The position numbers were made by a program, and so were the translations under genes. A DNA stretch of 64,000 nucleotides from Eucommia ulmoides (taxonomy: Eukaryota; Streptophyta; Magnoliopsida; Garryales; Eucommiaceae): positions 33,303,034 to 33,367,033 of the forward strand of contig CM028330.1 of NCBI GenBank assembly GCA_016647705.1, given 5' to 3'. Under the pieces are notes generated by a model. It searched no databases and had not been told where the DNA came from. It saw nothing but the letters and a program-made list of their open reading frames with translations. Each line of letters begins with the position of its first letter. Within the stretch, counting starts at the first letter, position 1. Shown here in pieces: positions 1-12,005 of the stretch.

Positions 1-1019
1 GTATCTTGAGAGAGATAGGGGTTGCACCGAATCTTCGGCTAGAAAAATTTGTCATTTGAAGATACGAATCAAAACGGCCACCATCAATGTCGCTAGGCCA
101 TTTTCGAAGGTCACTCTAATTCTAACCACGATTTTCCTCTCCTAACAATATTCCCGAATGCACCCTACCCTGCGCTCGGGAAGAGGGGGAATCTAATGAT
201 GAGAGAATCAGGCGTATCTTTATTTTCCGCCACTTATCCCTAACATGTGGTGGGCACGAAAAAGTGCCCATCCCTCATTCGTGCCAGTCTAGCCACACCA
301 TTGACCCAACCCTCATTCGTGCCAGTCTAGCCACACCATTGACCCGATTGAGAGGGGTCTGACTTGTTCCGTTGAGGCTACCAATCAGGGGGAGCCAGGA
401 CGCATCTCGAAAGAAAGTGACGATCAACCGCATGGTATCTTTCAATTTCATGATTGGCGTCTCATTCAACGAGGATTAACCCAATGACCTCTGAGCACGA
501 CAACAACGGTTATAGTGGACGTTGAAAGAGCCATTGCCCCCATAAGTAACGACTCCATGATTTACGTCCAAGATGATCACCATCTTAATGGTGATGGGCT
601 GAAACCGCCGTGACCTCATTGACGACAGGCTGAGAATTAGGGAAAACTTTCCAAGAAAGCCTTCGCCCTCATATAAATATCAAAACGATGAGCTAACGAG
701 ATTCACACATATTTTCCTAGCCACCACTTTGCCAAAATTCCATTGAGAAACTCTTGATTAATTCTCATACTAGAGGTGTAACGTCAACAGGCTTACCCAC
801 GGTGTTTTGTTTTGTAGGAACCTTAGTTGAGAGGAAGTGAGCTAAACTAAAGAATATTCCGTTGATACGATCTCGAGGTGATGTGTTCGGTGATCCATTT
901 TTGGGCATCATCCTTTCTAAATAATTAAAACTATTTAGACCATTTAAAAATAATGTAGATGTATTTAATCATAAATATTGAGATCAAAAGGTCTTCGTAA
1001 AAAGTTTTAAAATTAAACA
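1..1019. other. Unassigned intergenic sequence with a short hairpin
   Basis: No reading frame or element end is recognisable here. A perfect 7-bp-arm hairpin (TGGGCAC / GTGCCCA) lies at 251-270, directly before a 38-bp direct repeat. The text at 720-900 has a leader-like look but I cannot place it in a family. Confidence 0.4.
272..345. repeat. 38-bp tandem duplication (two units)
   Basis: Two consecutive units begin at 272 and 310, each starting CCCTCATTCGTGCC and containing CACACCATTGACCC. The copies are identical by eye across the shared stretch, which implies a recent slippage-type duplication. Confidence 0.85.
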
Positions 1020-1745
1020 CATATCGGTTGGTTAACTAAATCGATCGATCGTTTGAAGCTTTTTCACAAAGATTCCTAGGTTTACAATCAATCTATCGGT
1101 CCATATAATCAGTTGACCGGTTTTTCAAATTGGTCGACCTTTTGTTCTGTTTTACCATTTTTGATCCTTGTATCTATTAGTTGATCGGTTCCCATGTCAC
1201 TTGACCGATTGAACTCATTTTTCAAGATTTCCATATTTTCAAAATACAGTTATAATCAATTGATTAATTCTAATTGTCTTAGGCCATTTAACACATTTTA
1301 AGGCAATTATCAAACATTCCTAAGTATATAATAACACACATATATTCATATACGATCAATTTTAAGTGCAATGAGTGATCCTAGTCAGATTTATCAAGAG
1401 TTTATCAATATGAGTGCTATTTTACCTTAGAAATAGAAAACATAGTTTCTTCAAAATTTTCCCTTTTCATCATCAAATTGCTTGCATGATCCCGATCATT
1501 CATCATTTTGTTGAACGCATCCGATTTTGTCAATTCATAATCTTAGTCCAACTTTGATCCTGACTAATATTCTTTAACTATATCTTAAGAACAATATTAG
1601 TCCAACCAAACATTCAAGTTAATTAAATCATCATCAAAACCATTAAATAGGACTTAAATCCCTTTAGGGTTAAAAATCTTTAACTTTTTGATGATGACAA
1701 TTAACTTGATATTTCCTCATTAAAAAAGAAATAAACATGCTCCCC
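1020..1745 (-). mobile_element. Sirevirus-like copia LTR start and polypurine tract (fragment)
   Basis: This stretch aligns by eye with 54300-54980: both share ACAGTTATAATCA, AATGATCCTAGTC, TTAGTCCAAC and the block with TTAATTAAATCATC. On the minus strand it would be the first part of a 3' LTR, preceded by a purine tract at about 1672-1745 (short A runs and a GGGG run). The copy is strongly diverged and its other end is not in the window, so it is a remnant and not a mobile element. Confidence 0.5.
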
Positions 1746-2639
1746 TTAAATGCGGAAACGGGAATTACCAAGTATGAATGCCAATAATATAATCTTTTAA
1801 AAGTGCAACTTTCATGTACGACAGAGAAATTTTAATGTTTAAAAAAAATTATCCCATAGATTCCGTTGCTAAACATTATACAATTTTTTCCCCTTTGTCA
1901 TCTCAAAAGTGGGGGTATCATCAAAATCAACCAATAAGCTTCATAATTCATAGGATCAAGTATAATTTTAGGGTAATATAAAATATTTTATGATGTACCC
2001 TTTGTCATCGCCCCTTTAGATAGAGTCAAAATACATATAACCATTGATGCCCTAATATATGAAGAAAAACTCAATCATAATGATATGGATATTTTTGAAA
2101 TCAATTGATATAACTCCACTTCACGCTTAAACATAGATAATTGTATATTTTCAAATTACTTTCTCATAAATTCTGACTCCCTATCAGAATAATAACCGTT
2201 TAAAAATAGGACATGATAATTGTATGCAACTAAAGTCAGTTCGCACTAAGAAACTTGCATACAATAAAGCAACTAATACCAATAGAGATGACCATGTGCA
2301 AAAGTATTAATAGGAACATGCAACGGTAATCAAATCCAGCTACAATACTAGTATAAATTTATATAATGTAATTACTCATGTTGAAGGATGAGAGTAACTA
2401 TTATAAAATTTATACTAGCCATAACTTGATAGGCGATAGAGTATAAATCAATTTGTATAACATGATTCAAAAAAATCCTTAAATTAGTTGGAAACACAAA
2501 TTATTGAATCTTATATTGCATGATATTATCAAATCGCATACAAACATGTTAATACAATTAAATATATGTGATTCTCACAATTTCCATGCTACATTTCTAT
2601 GATAATAAATGAACACAAATCTATCACGGGTCATATAAA
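1746..2639 (-). other. Non-coding internal part of the Sirevirus-like remnant
   Basis: No coding sequence is visible. The motif CCCTTTTGTCATCTCAAAA-like text near 1890 also occurs near 55170, next to the related LTR, so this is probably the region between pol or gag and the 3' LTR of the same degenerate element. Confidence 0.35.
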
Positions 2640-3760
2640 CCATTACTGACTTAGCTATTTGGTAAGCCAGACACCTACCTCTTTAAAAAATTTAATGGAT
2701 CTAAATTTTGAAGGATTAGAAGTACCTCTGATATCTTTATGGACGATTTTATTTGTTACCTCATTCAAACCAATGATTGCTTTGGATATGCATTTTTGCT
2801 CAACCTATCTGCATCTACCAAGTCTTTGATTGTTGTCATTTGAATCAATGAAATTTATCTATGCAATTGTCGATTGAGTCTTCTGGGTGATTTTTCACTT
2901 TGGCTTTCCCAATTTTTTTCTGTTTTAGCTTTTTGTTCCAACACACTTTTGGTATGTAACACTGCGCAACAAATTTGTTTGATGTTCTTTGGTATGCATC
3001 TTATTTTGGATCAAATTTTAGAAGAAACATTTTTAGTATTTTTGAATGGACAAGACACTTTAAAATGACCAACTCTGTTGCAATAATTAAATCTAAATTT
3101 CAACTGATCGTTACATATATTACCGTGATAAATAGCATAAGAAGTAGATCATGTATTATTTCCAGCAATAGCTAATTTACAATCATAGGCTTGTGATGAA
3201 TAATGAGACGATGAAGTGTATCCACTCACATAGTTAGTTTTAAAACACCAGTGAACATACTTAGGTTCATTTAATATAGCCTTGAGGTCGAATATGTATT
3301 TTTCAAGATTTTTTTAAGTAATTCAATATGTACCACAAGATCTGATCTTTGTGAAGAAACCATATCAAAATCATTTTTCACTCTTTATTCATTTTCAATT
3401 GATTTGATTTTCATAAGTAAATTTTCATGTTCATTTTTTGAAATCTCAAGATCAAATTTAGAAATCTCATTTTTTTTTTCAAAAGTTCTAAAAATAGAAA
3501 CATTTTCTTTGAAGCATTTCTATAATTTTTAATTTATTTTTTTCAATTTTCAAGACAATCTATCTTAAAAATCAAATTGTTTATTTCCAAAATAACATAT
3601 GAAAATTCATTTGTTTCACAATAATTTTCTATATCCAATTGTATTCTATGTTTTTTAAGTCTCTTTCCTTTGTTTTTAAAATAATGGATTTTTCGTTTTA
3701 AACAAAGGTTATCTTTAAGAATATAATTTGTGAAAACAAATAAATATTTTCTACAGCAAT
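2640..3760 (-). pseudogene. Copia (Sirevirus-like) gag fragment with zinc knuckle
   Basis: Read on the minus strand, about 3035-3095 encodes NYCNRVGHFKVSCPF, a CCHC zinc knuckle of the retroviral gag type that binds element RNA; the first cysteine has been lost (Phe precedes Asn-Tyr-Cys). An in-frame stop follows 12 codons later. Upstream on the minus strand, 3300-3720 is Lys/Glu/Asn-rich text consistent with the coiled-coil spacer of Sirevirus gag. No continuous frame survives. It lies between a Sirevirus-like LTR fragment (1020-1745) and an unrelated Ogre-like LTR (3790 on), so it is probably the 5' coding remnant of the same minus-strand element with pol deleted. Confidence 0.5.
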
Positions 3761-3789
3761 GTGGACATCCTCATCATCATTATTATCAC

Positions 3790-4003
3790 CGTAGACACGC
3801 GATTTAGACCTTCCCCAAAAATAATTTTAATATTATTTTTTTTGCGATTTATTTGCACTTTTATTATTTTATTTTCTATTTTATTAGAGAAAACAAAAAA
3901 AAAATAGAAAAAAGAAAAAAAAAAGGAAAAGAAAAGAAGAAAAAAAGAGAAAAGAAAAAATAGAAAATAGAAAAAAAAATGAAATAAAAAAAAGATTAAA
4001 AAA

Positions 4004-4042
<39 letters not shown>

Positions 4043-5828
4043 AGATGAGAGAGAGAGAAGGAAGAGAGAGGAGAGAGATTTAATGGTGGGACCCACAAAT
4101 ATATATATATATTGCAGCTAGCTGGCTTGCCCAGCAAGCCAAGGAAGTTTCTAAAATGACAGTTTCGCCTTTTGTGCTAAACAAGCCCAAGGGTTGTGCG
4201 GCCCTGTTAGAGTTTCCTAGAGTTTTTAGTATTTTTTCATTTTCCATCTTTCTATATAAATAGAACCCCCAATCTAACATTTTAGACACATAGAAATTTA
4301 GGGAGAAATCCTCCTAGGGAACGATTCTCATGGAAAATCCATTTGGGAAGCCGCATTTGAGAGAGAAAAACTCATGTGTCAGTAAATTTTGCTAGAACAT
4401 ATATGTTTTGTTCTCTTATTCTTTTTCTCAATTTCTTTCATTATCACAATTTAAATTCCTGCAAATTCAAGTTTGTTAAAATTATTTGAGGATTCGATGA
4501 AAACGCCGAGAAGAGTTTCTTCCTTCTCAAGCTTAGCCTCTGAGCTTTAGACGAGTAACTTTTATTTATTTATTTTTAATTTATTTTTTATCATCATATT
4601 TATGTTGTTGTTACGTTTAAATAAAAAAAAAAACAAGAAATAAAAAAATAGCATTAGATGAGGGCTTTTTTTTTTTTCATCTTATTTATGTTGTTGAGAA
4701 AGAAAAGAATAAAAAAAATAAAAAACTTAAGACCCTAAGGTAAGAGAGTGTTTTCTATACCATTGTTCTTCATTTCCTAACATGTGTGAAATTTTAAGAC
4801 GATGGGTTTAGGAAGACACTTCGCTTAAATGAATTTAAGTTAGGTTAAGTTGGCAAAAAAATATAAATATTTTTTTTTCTTTTTTCTTTCCTTAAAAAAA
4901 AAAAGAAAAAAAAAACTCAAAAAACTTTAAGAAATCATCATTTTTTTTCCAAAAAAAAAAAAATTATTAAGAAAAAATATTTTTCAAATTCTTTTTTTTT
5001 CATAAAAAAAATAAAATAAAAGAGAGTTTTCAATTTTTTTCTCTTTCAAAAATAATAAAAAAATAAAGATATTTTTTAAAAAATCAAATTTAAAAAAAAA
5101 GGTTTTCAAACCGTTTCTAAAAAAGGAAAAATCATCTAAAAAGAATTAAATTAAAAAATAATAAAAAAGTTTCCCAAATTTCCCCTTTAAAAATAAAAAA
5201 TAAAATTAAAAAGTTTTTCCCCCCAATTTTTTTTTTTCAAAATAGAAGGTTCAAAAAACTTTTTCTTTGTTAAAATTAATCTAGATAAAATCACGAACGT
5301 AGCCTAATATTAAGATCCATCACATTAATACTCTCCCGGGGATCATCTTTGTCAAATCCCTTAATATTTGATAAGGGTCATATTGGGGGAACAATCTAAA
5401 AAAATATGAAAAACTTATTTCATCCTAATTTCAAAAACACCAAAAAGAAGAAAGAAACGATTTTCAAAACAAAATAAAATATTTAGACTTAAACTAATTG
5501 AATTTAATTGGATATAAGGTACCAATTTCGGATGGGCTTCCTGGAGTGCCTAACACCTACCCCGAGCGTGACCGACCTCCAAACTCTTTTGAATGAATCT
5601 TTCGTTTGACCTTATCTTTTGGAGTCAATTTTACTTAGGTTTTTTAAATTATTTTCTAAACATTCGGTGACTTAGCACACCATTTAAACCCAATATTATG
5701 TGGCGACTCTTTATTTTTAAACGGCCTAAGTATTTTTTTAAGAAAATTGACGCTTTAAAAACCCATTCTCTCTTACGTATCAACAATTTCATATTCTCAA
5801 ACTTTTCTTGAAAAATCAGGGCGCGTCA
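3790..5828 (+). mobile_element. Ogre/Tat-like Ty3-gypsy 5' LTR
   Basis: The start (GTAGACACGCGATTTAGACC) has the look of Tat/Ogre LTR beginnings, with the initial T of TG apparently mutated to C. The end (GCGCGTCA) is followed at once by a primer-binding site of the tRNA-Arg type used by this lineage. The LTR is about 2.04 kb and holds a GA microsatellite (about 4012-4039) and long A/T homopolymer blocks (4860-5290). Only one LTR is seen, so the element is truncated downstream by about 6060-6250. Confidence 0.55.
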
Positions 5829-5850
5829 GTTGACGATTCCACTGGGGAAT
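5829..5850 (+). other. Primer-binding site of Ogre/Tat type
   Basis: GTTGACGATTCCACTGGGGA directly abuts the LTR end. It differs slightly from the TGGCGACTCCACTGGGG form, complementary to the 3' end of a tRNA-Arg, that is common in the Ogre/Tat lineage. That comparison is from general knowledge and was not searched. Confidence 0.55.
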
Positions 5851-6249
5851 AGTTAGAGGGTTGAGCCTAAAATGTCTAAATAAGTCCAAATAATCCAATT
5901 CCAAATGTTATATTTTACTTTGTTTTCCTTTTCTTCTATTTTGTAAATAAGCGTGAGTTGTGATTTTTTTTTTACATAATTTGAAGAAAATTTTGTCATC
6001 CAAGAGTGAATAAAAAAAAAAAAAAAAAAACAAAAGAAAAAAAAAAGGCTACTAAACATTTTTAAGGTTTCCTTCTCAAATGGAAATCACATTGACCCAT
6101 GACCCCGAACCAAGTGGTTCCCTTCAAGTTTTACCAAAATCAAACAACCCAAGCCATATCCAGCCAAAATGTTTCCCAACCTCCCCACACAATACCTAAA
6201 AATTACCTACTTGGCCTTGTCCTCCAAATCAATTAATACCCTGCCACTA
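5851..6249. other. Truncated leader of the Ogre-like element and unassigned sequence
   Basis: A poly-A block at about 6010-6045 and ordinary AT-rich text are present. No gag reading frame follows the primer-binding site, so the coding part of the element has been lost or displaced. Confidence 0.35.
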
Positions 6250-6962
6250 ATTTTGTTTGATAAAAATTATTTTCTCTTTTGAATATCTTGAAAAATTCTA
6301 TGAAACGATTTTTGTCTGTTAATATGATTTACATAATCTCTGTAATTGATAATAATCAGATTTGTATTCTCACATAATTTTACCATTTAGTATATCGGGA
6401 GATTGATTGGATATATCTTGAATTGAGGTGATAAAAACTCATGTGAGAAGAAATATATATATATATATTTTGTATTCTTGTGAGTGCAAGAGGATTAGAC
6501 ATACTGGGTTGTTATCTAATCAGGGTTAATCTTTCGCCTGTTAAAAAGCTAGGTTTGATTCTCAGCTTGTAAAAGAATTAGGTTATTCATGCGCCTCTGA
6601 AAAGAGATATTGTAAATATTTGATTTTAAATTTGAAAAAAGAATTAGGTTAATCCTAAACCTGTAAAAAAGATTGTTAGGATTTGGTTTCTACTTAGAAA
6701 ATAGATCAATGGTTAGTTGATTGCAAAATCCCTGTGGGAGCTCAAGGGACTGGACGTAGGCAAATGTAGCTTTCTAAACCACAATAAATTTACGTGTTCA
6801 ATTTCTCTATCCTTACTTGTTTGGTTGTACACTTAAATAAACACGTTTTCTCTTAAACTTAAGATAATAACCTGTTAGAGAAATTGGTGGTTTAATTTAT
6901 TTGTTTAAAATTTTAAATTACCCAATTTATCTTCCCTCTTGGGGTAGATCTGTGGGCCAACA
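6250..6962 (+). mobile_element. Sirevirus-like copia LTR, 3' part (solo or truncated)
   Basis: The right end (CTTGGGGTAGATCTGTGG then GCCAACA) matches the common copia LTR end written as CCCTCTTGGG...CCAACA. Upstream come GTGGGAGCTCAAGGGACTGGACGTAGG and a long T/A-rich tail, the same order as in the copy ending at 12005 and, inverted, in the copy starting at 44359. No primer-binding site follows, so this is not the 5' LTR of an intact element. Confidence 0.55.
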
Positions 6963-7045
6963 ATATCTCAAGAATAATACCAACCAAACATCCATTTTAA
7001 TTAAATCATCAAAACCATCAAATAGGTTAATCCTAGACATTATTG
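6963..7045 (-). repeat. Inverted Sirevirus-like LTR-start fragment
   Basis: AATACCAACCAAACATCC and the following TTAATTAAATCATC block match the LTR-start text at 1600-1650 and 54850-54910, which reads on the minus strand. It directly abuts a plus-oriented LTR end, so two LTR pieces of opposite orientation are fused here. Confidence 0.4.
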
Positions 7046-8160
7046 ATTTGGCGCCAACCCATGTTTCAAACTCTCAACCAAAATATTAATCTATAGCTCA
7101 CTATCGAAACCCATGAAAAGCATATTTTCGGTGGTGTGAAACTCCATATCGGGTTTCCAAAATGACTCCATGTTGATAAACAGTCATTGATCAGCTTGCG
7201 CCTGACCTTTGAGAGAGTGGTTGTGACCGTTGCAGAAGTCGATAGAGACAATATGCATTTTGTCAAAGCTGAGATTCCAGTCAAGTTTTATTGTTTCCAA
7301 CGACAAAGTGATGGCGGATAAGGGATGAGAGGTTGTTGTAGGGGTGGCCAAATGGTGGTTAAAACTAAGATTATTTATGTTAAACATGCAATTGATGACC
7401 AACAACATTAAAAATCTAAGGACCATAGTGTTTTGTTTGAGACTGATAATTTTTTAAGGTTCCATAGTTTTCTTTCAAAAGTTTAGAGAGAGAGAGAGAG
7501 AGGGATTTTCTTTCGTGTTTTGAACAAGTGGAGGTGAGAAAACAAGCCAACTAAACTAAAAGCAAGTGAAGAGAATTTAAAGAAAAAGAGTTGTGGGATA
7601 GAAATTAACTGGTTAGAGAGAGGGGGATGAAGAAGACAGAGAAAACTAGGAAGAAGAAGAAAAAAGTAAAAAAAATTGAAACACAACATAAATACGACTT
7701 AAAATCATGTTCGTACTTAAAGGATTTAAAGTAAAACACAAATCAATTATTGAACCACATAGAAACGTGTCAATCTAAAATGAAATTTATCCAAAATAAA
7801 GAAATGTGTTAATTGAAAATGGAATTTACCCAAAATACAATAGGGGCACTCGGTCGCTGGTCCCCTAATTCAGCATAAATTTTAAAAAAGTCCCTTAGGT
7901 TACAACTTTCGTTTAAGTCTCGCCTATTCAAAAAAGGTGGAAAGAAAATTACACACGCTTGCAAAGCCCAATACATGCTCCCGCAGCCGTACTAATATGA
8001 ATTCAGGGCAACATTTCAATGTGGAATGTAACGAGTCACTCTACGAAACACACTCCATTTACCTAAACGCTCAGAACGCAGAAAAACATCTCAAAGCCCT
8101 CTTTTTCTACATACAAAACCCTAGAATTCTACGGGAAAATTTTTTTGTTCTTCTTAAAAA
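7046..8160. other. Unassigned sequence with GA microsatellite
   Basis: A GA run lies at about 7484-7502. Short frames occur on both strands (for example minus 7184-7426) but none has a recognisable motif or codon pattern. 7860-8160 looks like a plant 5' leader (CAAAACCCTAGAATTC) but this is only an impression. Confidence 0.3.
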
Positions 8161-8280
8161 ATGATTAGGAAAAACACAACATCTAAGTTTTCTAGAAATG
8201 AATCACAACATGCTCCAAAAAGAGGTAAAATCGATTCATGCAATGAATCAATTACGACTATTTGTGTCCATTTTTGTTGA
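8161..8280 (+). CDS. Short ORF, possible orphaned first exon
   Basis: An ATG at 8161 opens 39 codons (MIRKNTTSKFSRNESQHAPK, then RGKIDS and a Cys-containing tail) after a leader-like stretch. A potential splice donor AG|GTAAAA lies at 8224, so the real exon might end there. No downstream partner is visible because Sirevirus-like LTR sequence follows within 100 bp. I do not recognise the peptide. It may be a first exon cut off from its gene, or chance. Confidence 0.2.
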   Translation: MIRKNTTSKFSRNESQHAPKRGKIDSCNESITTICVHFC

Positions 8281-9458
8281 TTTCACTCTATTTGCAACTA
8301 CTAGAATATGAACAGTATCTCGACAAACATTTATAACCTATAAGCAATGGCTATATTCTGGTTTTGGACAAGCCGGTCAACCGACCCATAGGGCTTGGTC
8401 AACCAACTAAGGCAGTTAGGAACTCAAGAGATTTGGTCTCTTGGTCAAAATCTATTCGTTTTTAGGATTCCAACGGAGAGATTTGGGGGATTTGAATCTA
8501 ATTAAGATATTATCTACCTATTCTATTATCCTTATTGATTTGGTTCATATACTTTGAGATTCTCCTAATTTAAATGGATTAATACTTTCTATCTTTATGG
8601 TTTTAAATTGAGGATAGTTTTGTGGACTTATTTGAGAGAATGGAAAGTTATTTTTAAGTGAAATACTCCTAAATTGAAAAGTCATCATATATGGGGTCTA
8701 AGTGTGTCATTTAGAGATATATTTTTGAAAAACTAGCCGTTGAAAGGCTTGATATTTGTCTATTAATATAAACCTATGGGAATAGAGATCATGACATCAA
8801 GAACAATCAATTCAAGCTTTTCTAAGAACTATATTTACGCTGAGATTTTTGTGAGAGATTTATTCTACGTTCTTGATCTAAAGCTCTTGAAGTTTGGCAT
8901 CACCGATTTGTGTTCTATTGCTATACTATCATTATCTTCAGATTTTTTCCGTGTGATCTTTACAAGCTCTATTATTTACTTTGTAGTTATTTTTATCTTG
9001 ACTGCTTGGTGTAAGATTGTTAGAAAATCATTTTAAACTTAAAAACCTAAAAATCTATTTTTAACGATTTTTGTTTGATTATTTGATTACTTGCTTAAAT
9101 TGTGCTACTCAAATTATTTATTAATCATATTTTATTTGTCTCACATTGTATCTATCACGTAGTAGTTATTCAAGACATTAATAGAATATATTTGTATTGA
9201 GGTGGTAGAAGTTCCTTGTGGAAAGAAACATTTTTGTTTTTGTGAGTTTAAGCGGATTAGATACGTTTGGGACGGTGTATAGTCAGGGTAGTTAGGTTTC
9301 GATATTCTTTCTATGAAAAAAATTAGAGTTTGATCTTTATCCTACAAAAGGGTTAGGTTATTCTTTTCCCTTGAAAAGAATTAGGTTTTGATTCTCCCTG
9401 TAATAGAATTGAGTGATTGAAAATGTTTTTCCTAAACCTAAGAAAATGATAAGTATAA

Positions 9459-10296
9459 GGTTGTGGTTGGATGGAGGATTTGTAGGAGGGATTTCAATTA
9501 GTTAAGGGATTTTGAAATCCATTTTTAACAAATCCTTTGTTTGGGCAAATGGAGAATGAATTTGTGAAATTCTTTTTTGGGTAAATGGAGGGATTTAGAA
9601 ATAAATTTGGGAGAGGCTGAATTTGTGAAATCCTTCGCGTCGTCTGCTCGTTCTTCCTCCTTCTGCTTCTGTTTCTTCTTCGTGACCAGTCTTCTGCTTC
9701 GTGACTAGTCTTCATTATTGTCGTATAGGGTGTCGTCCGTCGTCGTTGGCTATCGTCCATCGTCCGTCATCATTGTCGTTGGCCGTCGTCCGTTGTCGTT
9801 GTCGTCTAGGGCCTTCGAAGACGATTTCGTCTTCGAAATCGAAATCGATTGCAAAAACGATTTCGATTTCGATTTTGATTTCGAAATTGAAATCCAAATC
9901 GAATCGACAACCTTCAGACCTCGCGAAGAAGAGACTTGCTACCCAACATTCGGCGACGATCGGTGCTTGGCGACGACTGTCTTCTGCTTCTTCTTTGATC
10001 TTCTGTTTATTCTTGTTCGTTTATTTCTTCGTTCGTTCTCCATCTTCCTGAAAAACAAAATCGAATTTGAAATTGATTTCGAAATAAGGTTCGAAATCGA
10101 TTTCGAACCCTATCTCGAAATCGAAATCGAAATAGGGCTTGAAATCGATTTCAAAATCTTGAAATCGAACCCTATTTTGATCGGTGAACTTTGAACGTCA
10201 AACGAACGGCGAACGTCTTCGATTTGTTCTGTTTCGGCTTCTTCGCCTGTTCATTGTGTGCTTCTTTTTTTTTTTCTTTCCAAATTTGGGATAAAA

Positions 10297-10368
<72 letters not shown>

Positions 10369-10484
10369 CTAAATACTTCAATTCAAATAATTATCGAAAC
10401 AAGGGATTTCAAAATCCAGGATTTTGAAATCCCTTTATTTCACAAATCCCTTGAATTTGTCAAATCTCTTACCCAAACGCAACC
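9459..10484. mobile_element. Tourist-like (PIF/Harbinger) element, TSD TAA, copy 1
   Basis: The 1,026-bp element starts GGTTGTGGTTGGATGG and ends CCCAAACGCAACC. It is flanked by TAA at 9456-9458 and 10485-10487, the 3-bp duplication expected of PIF/Harbinger. Internally it has a GC-richer part with repeated CGAAATCGA hexamer-like units (9820-10170) and a long TA microsatellite. No transposase is encoded, so it is non-autonomous. Confidence 0.75.
10300..10364. repeat. TA dinucleotide microsatellite
   Basis: An uninterrupted (TA)n tract of about 65 bp lies inside the first Tourist-like element. Such tracts are hypervariable in length. Confidence 0.95.
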
Positions 10485-10627
10485 TAAAAGTGTGAGGAAG
10501 TGGTAGGTTTGATCTTTAGCTTGTTAAAAAAAATAGGTTTTGATTTTTCCTATAATAGAATTAGGTTAGTCTTGAGCCTGGTAAAAATATAAAGTTCTTC
10601 CTGAGCTTGGGAAAATGGTAATTGTAA

Positions 10628-11632
10628 GGTTGCATTTGGGTAAGGGATTTAACAAATTCAAGGAATTTGTAAAATGATGGGATTTCGAAATCCCATCATT
10701 TTATAAATCTTCTGTTTGGATGACTATTTGAGATGAAGAATTTGATCGTGTAATTTTGTAATTCACTTGTTTGGATATATTTGGATATGCAAAGTATTTG
10801 TTAAAAAAATATTTTGTTTTTTTCCATTTTTTTTTTGTTCTCTGTTCTTCGCCTTCGATCTTCCACCAGGACCACCACTACCACCGTCTTCTATCGTCGT
10901 GCCATATAGTATGTATTTCTACCTAAAATCTCTTTAGGATTCGCCATGAACACAATGATTCAACTCAAATTTCACTAAACAAACACCCAATTTATATCAA
11001 ATCGGCAAAACAAGCATCGATGTTCTTGACGTTTCCTCTTTGAAATCACAATTTTCCAGCTCAGAAACGAAGAAATTCATGCGATTTACAGACTTTTCTC
11101 ACAAAAAATCAACAAATTGAATCGTTTGAAGAACCACATTTCAACCTACTTTCGCGAAAAAACCCAGATTAAACCTCAAAATCTTCGTCTCAAAAACCTA
11201 GAGAGAGAAAGAGGAGTAGGAGGAAAGAGAGGACGAACCGTCCTCGATCGACGCCCTACGCAGCCGTCCGGTGTCAATACAAAAGAAGAATACAATGGAT
11301 GAAGAAGAAGCGGAAGAAGGAAGACCCGGCACAAATCGATGGACGACGGCGTTGACGAAGAAGATGAAGGAAGAAACGGACGTCGAAGAAGCAGGAGGAG
11401 GGTCGCGAAGAAGACGAAGAAGAGGAGGGATCGATTTCACAAATCCTTCGATGGAGGAATTTGGCAAATGACACCATGAAAAAAAGGATTTCAAAATGAC
11501 TCATTTCACCCTAAAAAGGATTTTACAAATACCTCCCTATAACTACCCAAACAAGTGATTTGTCATAAAAGGATTTTGAAATCCTCTAAACAAATCAAAT
11601 CCCTCCCCCAAATCCCTTACCCAAACGCAACC
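10628..11632. mobile_element. Tourist-like (PIF/Harbinger) element, TSD TAA, copy 2
   Basis: The 1,005-bp element starts GGTTGCATTTGGGTAAGG and ends with the inverse CCTTACCCAAACGCAACC, flanked by TAA at 10625-10627 and 11633-11635. The termini pair over more than 20 bp with one mismatch in the outer part. The interior contains GC-rich, gene-like text (for example CCGTCCTCGATCGACG near 11240) but no transposase. Its flanks resemble those of copy 1, so the pair may be a tandem duplication and not two independent insertions. Confidence 0.8.
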
Positions 11633-12005
11633 TAAAGGTTGATTTTGAGTTTGTGAAAAGAATCGAGATTGTAAGGGTTTAGTCCCTACCTGGTGAATGG
11701 ATCAAAGTGGTTTAGTGGATTGCGAATCTCTGTGGAGTTTGGGAGACTGAATGTAGGTAATAGTAGCTTATCTGAATTAGGATATATTATTGTGTGCTGT
11801 ATTATTTAGTTTCTATTATATTGTGTTTGGGTGTGCACTTAATATTAAGCACATATTCGCTGCGTGACTAAGATAATAATTAATTAAAAAAATTGATTAT
11901 TTGATATTAAGTGTTTAAAAAAATTAATTGTTTAAAAAAATTAATTGTTTAAATTTTGTAACTATCTAATTCACTCTCTCTCTTGGGTAACTATTTGGGC
12001 CAACA

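Larger units (their letters stand above)
8340..12005 (+). mobile_element. Sirevirus-like copia LTR split by two Tourist-like elements
   Basis: The left part has paired motifs such as GGTCAACCGACCCATAGG, then a TATA-like ATTAATATAAACC at about 8764. The right end is CTCTTGGGTAACTATTTGGG then CCAACA. Between them the sequence tracks the copy ending at 6962 (GAGGTGGTAGAAGTTCC, TAAGCGGATTAGATACG, the GGTTTTGATT repeats). Removing 9459-10484 and 10628-11632 leaves about 1.6 kb, compatible with the 2.0-kb related LTR at 44-55 kb. The left boundary is approximate and no flanking duplication was identified. Confidence 0.5.

Noticed and set aside
3751-4137. 128-codon minus-strand frame rich in Ser, Leu and Phe
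   Set aside because: It is the translation of A and GA homopolymer tracts inside the Ogre-like LTR and has no protein motif.
7184-7426. 80-codon minus-strand frame
   Set aside because: No recognisable family and no surrounding gene structure; kept only as part of an unassigned region.
9718-10194. 158-codon frame with repeated Phe-Glu-Ile-Asp units
   Set aside because: It is produced by CGAAATCGA-type simple repeats in a Tourist-like element, not by a protein-coding gene.
10172-10506. Frames with long Tyr-Ile repeats on both strands
   Set aside because: They translate the TA microsatellite.
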